The notes under the pieces: model-generated
Databases searched by the model: none
Seen by the model: the letters and a program-made list of their open reading frames with translations, nothing else
Told to the model about the DNA's origin: nothing
In this document: piece by piece, positions 1-8,074 of the stretch
Position numbering within the stretch: position 1 is the first letter of the stretch
Layout of the letters: each line of letters opens with the position of its first letter
Position numbers and translations under genes: made by a program
Origin: Methanobacterium sp964452085
GTDB lineage: Archaea > Methanobacteriota > Methanobacteria > Methanobacteriales > Methanobacteriaceae
Length of the DNA: 64,000 bases
Direction of reading: 5' to 3'
Assembly: GCA_964452085.1 (NCBI GenBank)
Contig: CAYVKL010000003.1
Coordinates: forward strand, 1 to 64,000

Positions 1-224
1 AAATAATGTTCATAGGAATAGATTCCATACAAAAAGGAATAGATGAGGGTGAAATCCGGGCAGATGTGGATCCTGCAGAAGCAGCCATTCTCCTATCAGT
101 AATCTTTAATGGTAATGTGAATATGGGGGACTGGAGTAAAGAGATACTGGAAAGCAGGGGAATTGATAAAGATAAATTTAACAATGATATTGGGGATTTT
201 TTTCTCCATATGTTAAAGAAATAA
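1..224 (+). CDS. TetR-family regulator, C-terminal end (partial)
   Basis: The reading frame is open through the left edge, so only the last 70 or so residues of the protein are present. They are helical and acidic, with a stretch reading EGEIRADVDPAEAAILLSV that fits the C-terminal ligand-binding and dimerisation region of TetR/AcrR repressors, which often carry a G.I..D.DP..AA pattern. The DNA-binding domain would lie outside the window. The genes that follow on the same strand are a DUF169 protein and a DHA2-type drug exporter, so an efflux repressor is a natural reading. The assignment rests on this short tail and context only. Confidence 0.55.
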   Translation, partial: IMFIGIDSIQKGIDEGEIRADVDPAEAAILLSVIFNGNVNMGDWSKEILESRGIDKDKFNNDIGDFFLHMLKK

Positions 225-411
225 AGAGAACTATTGAATTATCCGGGTTAATAAGGAAGTAACCTACTAAAAGGAAATAAACTTGTGAATTAGAAAATAA
301 CCCTGCGAAACAAGAAAAATAACATTGTAAATAAAAATACCAAGCTAAATTCATGAAATAAATAGATTAACCGAATTAAAATTATTATTATTAACTAAAG
401 AGGGAGATAAT

Positions 412-1098
412 ATGGAGTTTAAAGAATTAGGAAATAATTTAAATGAACTTTTGAAATTGGAAAATGAACCAGTAGCCATAAAATGGTCCGTTCAAGAGCC
501 AAAAAACGTTGAAAAAGAACAAAACAAATCAAGATTCTGTGCAAAGCTTAAAAAAGCCATGAACGGCGAAATATTTTATGCGACTCTTGAAGAAGAGGAA
601 TGTATGGGTGGTGCTAGATATTCTGGACTTAAGGACATGGGTGAATACCCGGCAAATGTGCAAAGTGGTGCATTTATGGTTCCAAAGGGTCTATATAAGA
701 GCATTCCTGCAGTACAGCGTTCAAGGGAAGATGAAAAATATATTAACCCTGGAATTTTTAATGCCATTATTTTCGCGCCACTTAGTAAGGCAGACTTTGA
801 ACCTGATGTGATATTTATGGTCTGTAATGGGAAACAGGGGATGGAAATACTTCATGCCAATGCATATGATTCAGGAAATCATGGTCTAGGCGCTGACGCA
901 GCCCCAGTATGTAGTTCAATGGCTGCAGCTCCGTATATGACTGGAAAAGTCACTTATGGATTTGGAGATGTGGCATCAAGGCAGAGTATGGATATCCCTC
1001 CAGAAGAGATTATGGTTAGTATTCCTGCAAGTGACATGTCCAGAATAGTTTCTAATTTGAGCCAAATGCGCACTAAAATGTTTTTTAAGGAAGAATGA
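412..1098 (+). CDS. DUF169 domain protein
   Basis: This 228-residue protein matches the DUF169 family, which is common in methanogens and has no established function. Visible family features are the early segment LLKLENEPVAIKW, a Cys-rich middle (C43 in RFCAKLKKA, C64 in EEEECMGGARYSGL) and the later G(A)DAAPVCSSMAAAPY segment, which probably binds a ligand or cofactor. The start is supported by a GGGAG ribosome-binding site 6-7 bases upstream of ATG. It has no membrane segment and should be cytosolic. It lies between a TetR remnant and an MFS exporter and may belong to the same resistance or response unit. Confidence 0.8.
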   Translation: MEFKELGNNLNELLKLENEPVAIKWSVQEPKNVEKEQNKSRFCAKLKKAMNGEIFYATLEEEECMGGARYSGLKDMGEYPANVQSGAFMVPKGLYKSIPAVQRSREDEKYINPGIFNAIIFAPLSKADFEPDVIFMVCNGKQGMEILHANAYDSGNHGLGADAAPVCSSMAAAPYMTGKVTYGFGDVASRQSMDIPPEEIMVSIPASDMSRIVSNLSQMRTKMFFKEE

Positions 1099-1240
1099 TT
1101 TTAACCAATAATATTTATTTTATTCTTCATAGAAGCACGTAAACAAAAGAAAGGAAGAATTCAAATCCCTTAGTAAATCCTTAAAGCTTTGACGAGTAAT
1201 ATCTGAATTTACTAGTTATATCTGAAAAATAGGCCCTCAA

Positions 1241-2719
1241 ATGATGACTATGAATGATAAAAACCTTTATAATCTTGCTAAAGATAAAAAAATCATGATT
1301 ATGGCAGGATTGATGGTGGGGCTTCTGGTAGCTGCTTTTGATTATTCAATCATTGGAACAGCTATGCCGCAAGTAATTAACAGTCTACAGGGAATGGAAT
1401 ATTATATATGGCCGTTTACATCTTACATGTTGACTTCAACCATTGCCATAATCCTTTTTGGTAAATTGTCGGATATTTACGGTAGAAAATATGTTCTGAT
1501 ATCAGGAATCATCACATTCGTTATAACTTCAGTCATGTGTGGTTTTTCCACCAATATGTTTGAACTGATTATATTTAGAGGACTTCAGGGAATTGGGGGT
1601 GGAATTTTACTTTCCATCCCATTTATTGTTGTTGGAGAAATTTTCCCACCTAGGGAAAGAGCCAAATACATGGGAATACTTGGATCAGTATTTGGAGTGG
1701 CAGACGTTTTAGGACCAATTCTTGGTGGTGTGATTACAGATACTTTGGGCTGGAGGTGGGTGTTTTTTATAAATGTGCCCGTTGGTATTGCTGCTATAAC
1801 CATAATCCTTTATTCTCTTCCCAACTTCAAATTACCTGATGTTAAAAAAGTTATTGATTACAAAGGGATCATAACCTTTACCCTAACAATAAGTGCAATG
1901 TTTTTGGCATTAACACTTGCCGGAGACCAGAATACATATTCATTGGTGGGAATAGCAGGACTTCTTTTATTCTCAGCCTTGATGTTTGCATTATTTGTCT
2001 TGGCTGAGAAAAAAGCTGTGGAACCTATTTTACCACTGCGATTATTCAAAAATCCAATATTTAGTTTTTCATCAGTAGAAAGCTTCTTAGCAGCGGCTTT
2101 GATGTTTTGCGGGATTATTTACATCCCATTATTTGCACAGGGCGTTTTAGGAATGAGTGCTACCAATGCAGGGTTAATCATGATCCCTATGCTTTTTAGT
2201 CTGACCCTGAGCTCAATAATCACTGGACAAATCATATCAAAGACCGGAGGCTATAAAAAGCTTGCCATTGTTGAATTTATCATAACCGGAATAGGTGTGG
2301 TACTTCTCGCTACAATGAATGCAAATACACCGTATTATCTGCTTTTAGCATATTCAACTGTGCTGGGTATTGGTTCAGGAATGGCCTATACTATATTCAA
2401 TGTAGCAGTGCAGAATGCATTTCCACTGCGAGATATAGGTATTGTAACAGCTTCTATGCGTTTTTTCAGAAATATAGGTACAATTGTTTTCGTTTCAATA
2501 TTTGGATATATAATGAATTTCACACTGGCCAGTTCAACCACAGTTGCTGCAGGTTATACTCAAGCTTTGGTACTTTCAATCCAGAATATTTTCCTTGTGG
2601 CCATAGTACTGGCTTTTGTAGGATTGATTTTTGCTTTCTTCCTTAAAGAAATACCTTTAGGTGTAGATGAGGTAAGTGGAGATAACAAGGTGGAAATGGA
2701 TAAAGTGGAAAATGATTAG
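1241..2719 (+). CDS. MFS transporter, DHA2 (EmrB/QacA-like) drug exporter family
   Basis: The 492-residue product is strongly hydrophobic with about 14 predicted membrane segments, the layout of the DHA2 drug:proton antiporters. Signature motifs are visible: D-Y-S-I-I-G-T-A-M-P in the first helix, the loop motif GKLSDIYGRKY (motif A), and the antiporter motif LGPILGGVI followed by GWRWVFFINVPVG. The last 20 residues are charged and cytosolic. Three ATG codons (1241, 1244, 1250) could serve as start and no strong ribosome-binding site separates them. A partial TetR regulator lies upstream. The substrate cannot be inferred. Confidence 0.88.
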   Translation: MMTMNDKNLYNLAKDKKIMIMAGLMVGLLVAAFDYSIIGTAMPQVINSLQGMEYYIWPFTSYMLTSTIAIILFGKLSDIYGRKYVLISGIITFVITSVMCGFSTNMFELIIFRGLQGIGGGILLSIPFIVVGEIFPPRERAKYMGILGSVFGVADVLGPILGGVITDTLGWRWVFFINVPVGIAAITIILYSLPNFKLPDVKKVIDYKGIITFTLTISAMFLALTLAGDQNTYSLVGIAGLLLFSALMFALFVLAEKKAVEPILPLRLFKNPIFSFSSVESFLAAALMFCGIIYIPLFAQGVLGMSATNAGLIMIPMLFSLTLSSIITGQIISKTGGYKKLAIVEFIITGIGVVLLATMNANTPYYLLLAYSTVLGIGSGMAYTIFNVAVQNAFPLRDIGIVTASMRFFRNIGTIVFVSIFGYIMNFTLASSTTVAAGYTQALVLSIQNIFLVAIVLAFVGLIFAFFLKEIPLGVDEVSGDNKVEMDKVEND

Positions 2720-2804
2720 ATAAAAAAGAATAAGATAAAAATTAATCTACAAACTCAGGATAATTAATTTCAAACTAGATAATGATTAAATGGAGATTCA
2801 TAAA

Positions 2805-3713
2805 ATGATTAAAGTTGCTGTAACAGGTGCAGGTGGAAGAATAAGTTCTAAAATTATCAAAACCATACTCAAACAGAAAGATATGAAATTAGTGGCTGCA
2901 ATAGGAGCACCGAATACTCAACATGAAGGAAAAGATGTGGGTGAAGTAATAGGAGTAGGTATGATTGATGTACCCATAAATGGTTCAGAAAGGCTTTCTG
3001 AGGTTTTAAAGGAAAATAAACCGGATGTTCTGGTTGATTTTACTATTGCACATGCAGCTGTGGCTACGATCAGAACTTCAGCAGAATGCGGAGTAGATGT
3101 AGTTGTAGGTACAACTGGTATTTCAGATGTTCAATTAAGTGAAATAAGAGAAGCTGTTGAAGAAAATAGGATAAAAGCAGTTATCTCTCCAAACATGGCA
3201 TTAGGGGTGAATGTATTCTTTAAAATCATCCAAGACCTTGCGAACCTTTTGTCAGACTATGATATTGAAATAATTGAAGCTCACCACAACCAAAAGAAAG
3301 ACGCACCTTCCGGCACAGCTCTTAAAGCTTACAAGATTATTGTTGATGAACTGGAAAGAGGTATAGTTGAAGTTAGAACAACTAGAGATGAACTGGGAAG
3401 AAGTAGTAATAAAATTGAAGGAAGTGAAGATGAACTTGGAAAAAATAAAGATGAATTTTGTGTATACGGTAGACAGGGAATGATAGGTGCACGAAAACCG
3501 GGAGAAATAGGATTGCATGCTGTTCGTGGAGGGGATATTGTTGGAGATCATACCGTACTTTTCGCGGGTGATGGTGAAAGATTGGAAATAATCCACAGAG
3601 CAGGAAGCCAGCAGGCATTCGTAACTGGAGCGATTAAAGCAATACGATTCATTGATATTATAGCTCCTGAAGGAAAAATTAGTGACATGGGAGATGTTTT
3701 GGGGATTAAATAA
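2805..3713 (+). CDS. dapB: 4-hydroxy-tetrahydrodipicolinate reductase
   Basis: DapB reduces the dihydrodipicolinate precursor with NAD(P)H in lysine/diaminopimelate synthesis. The Rossmann motif VAVTGAGGRISSKI is at the N-terminus, and the family signature EAHHNQKKDAPSGTA carries the catalytic His pair and the substrate-binding Lys/Ser-Gly-Thr. The C-terminal GLHAVRGGDIVGDHTV segment is also present. The frame opens at 2790, but a GGAG site at 2793-2796 fits the ATG at 2805 (MIKVAVTG), the usual family start. The protein is about 302 residues against roughly 270 in the family. The excess is a charged, low-complexity insertion of about 30 residues before FCVYGRQG. No other lysine gene is adjacent. 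Confidence 0.92.
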   Translation: MIKVAVTGAGGRISSKIIKTILKQKDMKLVAAIGAPNTQHEGKDVGEVIGVGMIDVPINGSERLSEVLKENKPDVLVDFTIAHAAVATIRTSAECGVDVVVGTTGISDVQLSEIREAVEENRIKAVISPNMALGVNVFFKIIQDLANLLSDYDIEIIEAHHNQKKDAPSGTALKAYKIIVDELERGIVEVRTTRDELGRSSNKIEGSEDELGKNKDEFCVYGRQGMIGARKPGEIGLHAVRGGDIVGDHTVLFAGDGERLEIIHRAGSQQAFVTGAIKAIRFIDIIAPEGKISDMGDVLGIK

Positions 3714-3720
3714 AAAAATA

Positions 3721-4098
3721 TTAAAAACCAACAATCAAATTATCATTCATATACTTAATTAAATCTATTGCATTCCCCTCTGGATCAAGCTTATAATACT
3801 TATCCTTAGAACGGTTGTATGAAACTACAACCTGATGTTTTTTCAATATTCCCAAATTATATGAAATCAGATTCTGTTTTTCTTTTAAAATATACACCAA
3901 TTCACAAACACAATAATCACCAGTTAAAAGTAACATTACCATTTTCAACCGGGTGGGATTGCTTAGAATCTTAAGTAAAGTGGCTATTTCATTGATATTA
4001 GAATTGGTTAAAGAATCAAAATCTTTACGAAGTTCTGTTTCCCAATTCTCTTTCATATCTGGATCAATTGGACAGCAACGATCGTTTCTCATAAACAT
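3721..4098 (-). CDS. ArsR/SmtB-family metalloregulator
   Basis: This 125-residue winged-helix repressor has the ArsR core: ATLLKILSNPTRLKMVMLL, then GDYCVCELVYIL and a recognition helix region with LISYNLGILKKH. The CVC pair (Cys63 and Cys65) sits where the ELCVC(D/E)L metal site of ArsR proteins lies. A further Cys-Cys pair occurs at residues 8-9 (RCCPID). It ends just beyond the convergent dapB and is divergent from the operon at 4322. That intergenic space holds a perfect inverted repeat. No ribosome-binding site precedes the ATG, so the transcript may be leaderless. The inducer is probably a thiophilic metal(loid), but which one is not shown by sequence. Confidence 0.88.
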   Translation of the reverse strand: MFMRNDRCCPIDPDMKENWETELRKDFDSLTNSNINEIATLLKILSNPTRLKMVMLLLTGDYCVCELVYILKEKQNLISYNLGILKKHQVVVSYNRSKDKYYKLDPEGNAIDLIKYMNDNLIVGF

Positions 4099-4225
4099 AA
4101 TTTTGTTTTTATTATAATAAATAATTTGGATTCAAAACCGAGCTTATGCCTCAAATAATCCTTCTTTATATTGACTTTACATGAGTCATCCACTTCCATT
4201 ATTTTTATATTAATGAGTAAAAGTG

Positions 4226-4263
4226 ATTTCGAATTTTTTCGAAATAGACCTTTTCTTTATAAG
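4226..4263 (+). promoter_or_regulatory. Inverted repeat next to TATA box, candidate ArsR operator
   Basis: Perfect 7-bp arms ATTTCGA (4226-4232) and TCGAAAT (4239-4245) flank a 6-base spacer. A TATA-like element, CTTTATAAG, follows at 4254-4262, and a ribosome-binding site (GGAGGG) lies at 4308. The placement between the divergent arsR gene and the 4322 operon suggests repressor control. Binding by the ArsR protein is inferred. Confidence 0.5.
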
Positions 4264-4321
4264 TCATTCAAAAATGTACCTTTTATACAACAGAATGTTT
4301 GAATAAATGGAGGGAAAAAAA

Positions 4322-4657
4322 ATGGAAGAAAAACAAAAAATGGAAGAAAATAAAAAAAATGCTTTAGCATACCTGTCAGGAGGTTTAGGCCTTGTAGTAT
4401 TATTAGGAGGAGTGTTTGGTTTATATTCTGTCTTGTACGGTTTGTTAGGAGCATTTATTTTGGGAGTTGCATCAGGCGCTATCAAGAAATCTTGGACTGC
4501 AATTTTAGGCACCACAGGACTTATCGTGTTGATTGCAGGAATATTAGGACTGTACTCATTTGTATATGGAATTTTAGGTGCGATTTTAATATGGGTAATA
4601 GCAGGAACCATCAAAAAGTACCATGGAGAAAACAACGTTGGAAAAACACCCCACTAA
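4322..4657 (+). CDS. Small membrane protein with internal duplication
   Basis: The frame opens at 4307, but GGAGGG at 4308-4313 makes the ATG at 4322 the likely start (about 111 residues). A short Lys/Glu-rich head is followed by four hydrophobic segments arranged as two tandem repeats: LGLVVLLGGVFGLYSVLYGLLGA...SGAIKK and TGLIVLIAGILGLYSFVYGILGA...AGTIKK, each with GLYS and YG(L/I)LGA. The two halves are clearly an internal duplication. I do not recognise a named family. It is the first gene of a putative operon with a methyltransferase, an ArsC-like protein and a DUF166 protein, so a role at the membrane in the same response is possible. Confidence 0.7.
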   Translation: MEEKQKMEENKKNALAYLSGGLGLVVLLGGVFGLYSVLYGLLGAFILGVASGAIKKSWTAILGTTGLIVLIAGILGLYSFVYGILGAILIWVIAGTIKKYHGENNVGKTPH

Positions 4658-4729
4658 TTCATTTATTTATAGTAAAGGAAAATGAACAGTTTCAAAAAAA
4701 ATGATTGAAAGAAAAGAAGGATTGTTAAT

Positions 4730-5527
4730 ATGAGCAGTAATTTAAATTCAGAGGATGATGGTTCCATTGCCAAGTGCGATGTTTTCGATTTTTTTGCAAA
4801 TCATCTTGGTTTGACTGTTATACATCCTGGCGGTCTTAAAGCAACCAAAAAATTATTGGATAATTTAGAAATTGACAGAAATACTAAGGTTTTAGATATT
4901 GCCTGTGGAAAAGGTTCAACTGCTTTTTATCTGGCAGAAAAATATGGATGTTCTGTGGTAGGAATAGACATATCAGAAGAATTAATTAAAGAAGCAAAAG
5001 ATGCATGTAAAAAAAAGAGTTTGAGTAATAAGGTTAAATTTGTAGTGGGAAACGCAATGGACTTACCTTTTGAAGATAATCAATTTGACATAGCAATTTC
5101 CCAAGGAATCCTGGTGTTTGTAAGCGATAAAACAAAAACCATCACTGAAGCATCTAGAGTACTTAAAAATGGAGGAAAAGCAGGATGGGTTGAGCTCAGC
5201 TGGAAAAAAGAGCCAGATGAGGATTTTTTAGATAAAGTCCGAAATGTACTTCGTGCTTATTGCTTGTCAAATGCCCGTACTTATGACGGATGGAAAAAGG
5301 TATTTGAAAGGGCCAATATCCATAATTTAGATATCATAAAAGGAAAAACCATAACCGGCAATTTCTTTGACACTCTAAAAGAAGAAGGAATTGTAAACAC
5401 CATAAAAATAATGTTTAACACCTTCACTAATAGCGAGGTAAGGAGCAGACTTAAAATAATGGGTAATTTTGTTGAAGAAAACTCCGATTATTTTGGTTAT
5501 GGAGTATATGTCATTGAAAAAACATAA
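4730..5527 (+). CDS. Class I SAM-dependent methyltransferase
   Basis: The 265-residue protein has the methyltransferase fold motifs: VLDIACGKGST (motif I, residues 54-64), VVGIDIS (acidic end of strand 2, Asp80), GNAMDLPFEDNQFDIAIS (motifs III-IV) and LKNGGKAGWVE. The C-terminal 100 residues are a variable helical region that probably defines substrate. Its cysteines do not match the spaced triad of ArsM arsenite methyltransferases, so that specific role is not supported. It lies 72 bases after the small membrane protein and 27 bases before the ArsC-like gene, in the same direction, consistent with one operon opposite an ArsR-type regulator. The substrate is unknown. Confidence 0.82.
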   Translation: MSSNLNSEDDGSIAKCDVFDFFANHLGLTVIHPGGLKATKKLLDNLEIDRNTKVLDIACGKGSTAFYLAEKYGCSVVGIDISEELIKEAKDACKKKSLSNKVKFVVGNAMDLPFEDNQFDIAISQGILVFVSDKTKTITEASRVLKNGGKAGWVELSWKKEPDEDFLDKVRNVLRAYCLSNARTYDGWKKVFERANIHNLDIIKGKTITGNFFDTLKEEGIVNTIKIMFNTFTNSEVRSRLKIMGNFVEENSDYFGYGVYVIEKT

Positions 5528-5554
5528 TTATAAATATTCAACAGGGGTGATTTC

Positions 5555-6157
5555 ATGGCAAAAGAAAAAGTTTTATTCATCACAATGCGCAACGCTTCAA
5601 GATCTCAGATGGTAGAAGGCTTTTTCAGGAATTTTTATGGGGATGACTTCGATGTTTACAGCGCAGGGGGTAATCCTCAAGAAATTAACCCCATAGCAGT
5701 GCAGGTAATGGCTGAGGTGGGAATTGACATTTCCCAACAAACATCCAACAGTTTGAAAGACTATAACGACCTGGAATTTGATTACGTGGTTACCATATGC
5801 GGAAATGAATATAATGCCTGTCCATTTTTTTTAGGGGGTAAAAAGTACTTCAGAGAATCGTTACGAGATATATACCCATTCACTGGGACAGAAGCAGAAG
5901 AAGTCACACTTCTAAGAGAAATGAGAGATGAAATAGGGGATTGGGTGCAGGATTTTTTTAATTATCAAATTGAGATGGGTCTGGAATCTCAGCCTGAAGA
6001 AGAGTATTCTGATCTAGAAGAAGCAAACTCAAGTGATCCAGTGGATGCCAATTGTTGTGATCCAAAAGATACAAACTGCTGTGATTCTGAAGAAATCAGT
6101 GATGATTGCTGCCGCCCAACTGTTCCTGCTGAAAACAAACAATCTAATACTAAATAA
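5555..6157 (+). CDS. ArsC-like (LMW phosphatase fold) protein lacking catalytic Cys, with Cys-pair tail
   Basis: Residues 1-140 align with thioredoxin-linked arsenate reductases of the low-molecular-weight phosphatase fold, including ASRSQMVEGFFRNFYG and YSAGGNPQEINPIAVQVMAEVGIDIS. In active enzymes the P-loop is C-x5-R with the nucleophile Cys10. Here it reads T10-M-R-N-A-S-R16, so the nucleophile is Thr while Arg16 is kept. Cys82 and Cys89 are retained with the classic spacing (TICGNEYNAC). After an acidic linker the tail carries three vicinal Cys pairs at 167-168, 175-176 and 185-186, in a D-x2-NCCDPKD-type repeat. I infer a metal(loid)-binding or thiol-switch protein rather than a reductase. 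The start has a clear GGGGTGAT site. Confidence 0.75.
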   Translation: MAKEKVLFITMRNASRSQMVEGFFRNFYGDDFDVYSAGGNPQEINPIAVQVMAEVGIDISQQTSNSLKDYNDLEFDYVVTICGNEYNACPFFLGGKKYFRESLRDIYPFTGTEAEEVTLLREMRDEIGDWVQDFFNYQIEMGLESQPEEEYSDLEEANSSDPVDANCCDPKDTNCCDSEEISDDCCRPTVPAENKQSNTK

Positions 6158-6197
6158 TCAAGATATTCTGAAAATACTTTAAGATCACGGTGATAAT

Positions 6198-6854
6198 ATG
6201 TTAAAAGTCGCAATTGTTACAGATGGACCCTACGGAGAAAGAGCATTCGAAAATATTAAAAAAGAATTCGATACAGAATTTATTGAACTGGAACAACCCA
6301 CATCAATGTTCATGGATGAAATAGACATCCCTGAAGATGCATTAGAAAAAATTAAAGAAGCTAATATCTTAATAACTTATACTCAACACCCTGATCTTAC
6401 ATTAGACCTTGTTGAAATGGTTAATCAACATGTAGATTATACTATTGTAGCAGCATGGAGAGGTGAAGGATTTAAGAACCAATTAGAAAATTATCCGAAT
6501 GTAACTTGCCCATATATAATGTGTGAATTAGAAGAAATTGGTAATGAATTCTTTGACGAATTTGCATCCAAAATAGGAAAGCCAAAAGTAGATATAAAGA
6601 TTGAAAATGGCCAAATTGTTGATATAAACGTGATAAGATCTTCACCTTGCGGATCAACATCATTTGTGAAAGATTACATATCAAATGAATATTTAAACCG
6701 TTCTGATTTAGAAAATGTCCCTATTGAGGCTGGTCTTAAATTACAGCATTATCCCTGTAGAGCAGCTAAAATGAGGTTGTTTACTGATGAAGAATGTAAA
6801 AAAGAAATGGCATCCGGTTTTCACAAAGAAGCATTTGAAGAAGCTTTAAAATGA
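6198..6854 (+). CDS. DUF166 family protein
   Basis: This 218-residue cytosolic protein begins VAIVTDGPYGERAFENI and continues with ELEQPTSMFMDEIDIPED, the pattern of DUF166, a family largely restricted to methanogens and without established biochemistry. Cysteines at 104 and 109 (TCPYIMC), 151 (SSPCGST), 187 (HYPCRAAK) and 200 could bind a metal or cluster. It is preceded by a GGTGAT ribosome-binding site and follows the ArsC-like gene by 40 bases. It is the last gene of the putative ArsR-linked operon. Its Cys-rich nature fits the theme of that operon, but a function cannot be stated. Confidence 0.78.
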   Translation: MLKVAIVTDGPYGERAFENIKKEFDTEFIELEQPTSMFMDEIDIPEDALEKIKEANILITYTQHPDLTLDLVEMVNQHVDYTIVAAWRGEGFKNQLENYPNVTCPYIMCELEEIGNEFFDEFASKIGKPKVDIKIENGQIVDINVIRSSPCGSTSFVKDYISNEYLNRSDLENVPIEAGLKLQHYPCRAAKMRLFTDEECKKEMASGFHKEAFEEALK

Positions 6855-7111
6855 GCAATTAGAAGAATAATATCCAAATAGCCTGAACGTGAAAAATAGG
6901 CTATCATTGATTTTTCTTCTTTTAAACTCATCAATGTATTGATACTCTTTATTATTGCTTGTTTACCGAAAATTTAAAAAATAATTATTCTAGGGAAAAA
7001 CAGGCGCTTCCTTCTAGAAATTTTTTCCAAGGTTTTGTTAGTTGAATAACTCCTTTTTTGATTAGTTATCTAACAAGTATCTAAATAACCAATTAATAAT
7101 CACAAACAGCA

Positions 7112-7873
7112 CTAATTAAATAAAAAATAAGGAACCGAATCAATTAAGTAAACAATAATAAACAGTAGTAATAATAAAAAAAAATGTTTGCGAACCTTTG
7201 AATTTAGTTTCAGTCCGCTAAAAGTCCATATCACGAAAATAAAATATAATAACATTCCTAAAGGTATTAAAATAACGATAATTGACCCGCCAGTAACATT
7301 TAGAGTACCATAAATTAAATGATAAATCCAATCCAAAACATTTCCGATGAAATACAAAATTACACCAATATAACCCATTAAGATCCATCCACTTGATAGA
7401 CTTTTTAAAGATGTAGTTATTTGGCCTTCTTTAAGTTGATTTAGTATTTTAAATAGATTTTCGGTATTTTTTATACCATCCGCACGAATTAAAAAGTCTC
7501 CTCCTAATATACTTGCATCACAAGTAATTCTTATCCATTTACGCAGATGTTTAGGGAAAACTTTTTCGTATTGATACCATTCAATGGATTTAATATCGGA
7601 ACTTGTCAGAACAAATGAAATATCTTCTTTAAGATTATGATAATTAGTAAAAAGACCTTTTTTTACTTTAGAAGCATTATATGATATTTCTTTGTTTTTG
7701 AGAGTCAACTCGCCTTTTGAGAAGTATAATAATGGTTTATTGTCAATTATTGGAAAATCATCCGGTATGTTGGATATACCTAAATATTGCCAAAAACGTT
7801 TGGATCCTACAATTTCCTTAAAACGTTTTGAATGATCTATTGAACTTATCCAGATAGTGGGGCTTAAATCCAT
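7112..7873 (-). CDS. Hypothetical membrane protein
   Basis: The 253-residue product has a soluble N-terminal part of about 155 residues followed by three hydrophobic segments (around 158-180, 195-217 and 230-252). The soluble part, with SKGELTLKNKEISYNASK and IKSIEWYQYEKVF, resembles small PH-like or GRAM-like domains in style, but I cannot assign a family. A GGAGAG site lies about 10 bases before ATG. It belongs to a run of three minus-strand membrane-protein genes (7112-9287) separated by about 100-200 bases, so each probably has its own promoter. Confidence 0.6.
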   Translation of the reverse strand: MDLSPTIWISSIDHSKRFKEIVGSKRFWQYLGISNIPDDFPIIDNKPLLYFSKGELTLKNKEISYNASKVKKGLFTNYHNLKEDISFVLTSSDIKSIEWYQYEKVFPKHLRKWIRITCDASILGGDFLIRADGIKNTENLFKILNQLKEGQITTSLKSLSSGWILMGYIGVILYFIGNVLDWIYHLIYGTLNVTGGSIIVILIPLGMLLYFIFVIWTFSGLKLNSKVRKHFFLLLLLFIIVYLIDSVPYFLFN

Positions 7874-8074
7874 TTTACAGAACTCTCCTTACCTTCAAAC
7901 CTTTTTTATGATATAGGATTAGTCGTAGTTCAAAATGTTACAATCAAGAAAATCTTTAATATTTGTAGTGATTAAACCCATAAAAGTGTTACTAAATCCA
8001 TCGTAAAAAATCGGAATTTACTTCGTTAAACTATCCTATAACGAAGTAACTTTACAGACCTATTGTAAAATATT

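Noticed and set aside
3252..3734. Long minus-strand frame (160 codons) opposite dapB
   Set aside because: It is antisense to a well-conserved enzyme gene, its protein is rich in Phe, Tyr, Ser and Cys without domain features, and it reflects codon composition of the dapB insertion region.
4730..5527. Assignment of the methyltransferase as ArsM (arsenite methyltransferase)
   Set aside because: The neighbouring ArsR and ArsC-like genes invite this, but the spaced cysteine residues needed for arsenite binding in ArsM are not found at corresponding places.
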